A program made the translations under genes and the position numbers. Below, in pieces: positions 6,076 to 6,701 of a DNA stretch of 6,701 nucleotides. This DNA comes from Paracoccaceae bacterium (GTDB lineage Bacteria; Pseudomonadota; Alphaproteobacteria; Rhodobacterales; Rhodobacteraceae): positions 1 to 6,701 of the forward strand of contig JAPOSK010000330.1 of NCBI GenBank assembly GCA_026709725.1, written 5' to 3'. Under the pieces are notes generated by a model. It did not search any database. It saw only the letters and a program-made list of their open reading frames with translations, and was not told the origin of the DNA. Within the stretch, counting starts at the first letter, position 1, and each line of letters begins with the position of its first letter.

Positions 6076-6701
6076 TCATATTAGCCTGAGCCAATGAGGC
6101 TGAATATCAATCAATCCACTGCAGCCACTCAACTCTGCAGGCAATACCATCACATCTGCTTTTCCCACGAGCACGCCCCCTGTTGCCTCAAGAAAGGCAT
6201 CATGAAAGAGTTGGGAACAGAGAATTTCGTTACGTGGAAAGTTCCTGATCAGGTTAGATGAGACCAGATTTTTTGTGTACACTTGCAATAGGAGTGTTGA
6301 CAACAAAGACTGGATAACGGACCTGAAAACGCCCGTATGGCTATAGGGCATATTCAGGCGTTTCATCGCTTGGATTGCAATTCTGTATCCGTCATCTTTG
6401 GAAACATTCATCCCACGTCGGACACGAATCCGGTGGCCGGACACATGATCATCGACTGTGCAGTAGCGGGTCCAAGGGGGGGGGGCGAGCTTCACAAATG
6501 TATCGTTCGCCGATGTAGACAGCGGCATGGATGCCACTCTGAATGCCTTGTGTCGTAATTCAGTTTCCTTTGAGCACTGACAACCAGACGTTGCGCATAA
6601 TTTTTCTTGATAGCGGAGAAGAGCAAAAGATCGCAGGGCAACCACACAGAAAAATCTGGAATAAAACCTAATTCCCTTACAATGGGCGGGAGTTGAGATG
6701 T
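6076..6701 (-). pseudogene. Frameshifted papain-like hydrolase (YiiX/YaeF, C92-like), 5' end off window
   Basis: Read on the minus strand, one protein is spread over three frames in order. Frame A runs from the window edge (6701) to about 6531 and includes LPCDLLLFSA and AQRKLNYDTRHSEWH. Frame B runs from 6529 to 6485: HAAVYIGERYICEAR. Frame C runs from 6477 to the TGA at 6076: PWTRYCTVDDH, YRIAIQAMKRLNMPYS, ILCSQLFHDAFLEATGG, ending LIDIQPHWLRLI. Removing one C at 6529/6530 and one from the ten-base run at 6476-6485 gives 207 continuous codons. The repaired order (GD-like opening PCDLLLFS, then HHAAVYIG, then CSQLFHDAF) fits permuted papain-like enzymes of the YiiX/YaeF group, where His comes before the catalytic Cys. 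That group is thought to cleave amide or ester bonds in envelope or lipid substrates. The visible ATG-started frame (6645-6076) has a spurious N-terminus. Composition is AT-rich. The family call is from motifs only; pseudogene, switch or sequence error remain open. Confidence 0.75.
6476..6485. repeat. Run of ten G (ten C on the coding strand)
   Basis: This mononucleotide run sits inside the papain-like hydrolase gene, exactly where the reading changes from frame B to frame C. With nine or twelve G the two frames join; with ten they do not. Such runs change length by slippage during replication and are also a common site of sequencing error. Confidence 0.95.

Noticed and set aside
6063..6090. 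TTGACA near 6063 as a plus-strand promoter
   Set aside because: No acceptable -10 box at 16-18 bp and no plus-strand gene downstream.
6580..6600. Frame beginning MRNVWLSVLKGN leading toward HAAVYIG
   Set aside because: It is interrupted by TGA. Reading TGA as Trp is unlikely because lepA and other genes here end in TGA. The other upstream frame gives a better and longer match and is open to the window edge.

Overview
The window looks like a chromosomal segment of an alphaproteobacterium. The translation factor LepA, ribosomal protein L28, the MeaB GTPase, a DUF3108 envelope protein and a small membrane protein all have alphaproteobacterial character. The assignment rests on recognised protein motifs, not on a database search. 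Base composition is not uniform. The central genes are moderately GC-rich, whereas both ends are clearly AT-richer: positions 181-360 are about 39% G+C by hand count, and 6181-6300 about 40%.

Left edge (1-368, plus strand): the 3' end of a gene whose start lies outside the window. It encodes a coiled-coil protein with at least four base-perfect copies of a 42-bp (14-residue) repeat, then a degenerate fifth copy and a non-repeated heptad tail. From 369 to 892 no convincing gene is visible.

Centre (893-3714, minus strand): rpmB (L28) is followed 150 bp later by lepA (elongation factor 4). Only 29 bp beyond lepA comes a two-helix membrane protein of unknown function, probably co-transcribed with lepA. 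A candidate promoter and a good ribosome binding site lie upstream of rpmB.

Right centre (3967-5803): meaB, on the minus strand, encodes the GTPase chaperone of adenosylcobalamin-dependent methylmalonyl-CoA mutase. No mutase gene is in the window. A secreted DUF3108 protein diverges from meaB, and their starts are very close or overlapping.

Right edge (6076-6701, minus strand): a broken gene for a papain-like hydrolase of the YiiX/YaeF (C92) type, running off the window. The protein reads through three frames in order. One extra base lies at 6529/6530 and one in a run of ten G at 6476-6485. Removing one base at each place restores a continuous protein with the expected His and Cys motifs. 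This is the most unusual feature: a decaying pseudogene, a slippage-prone switch, or sequence error. I see no convincing new multi-gene system; the notable signals are the two repeat-prone loci at the ends.
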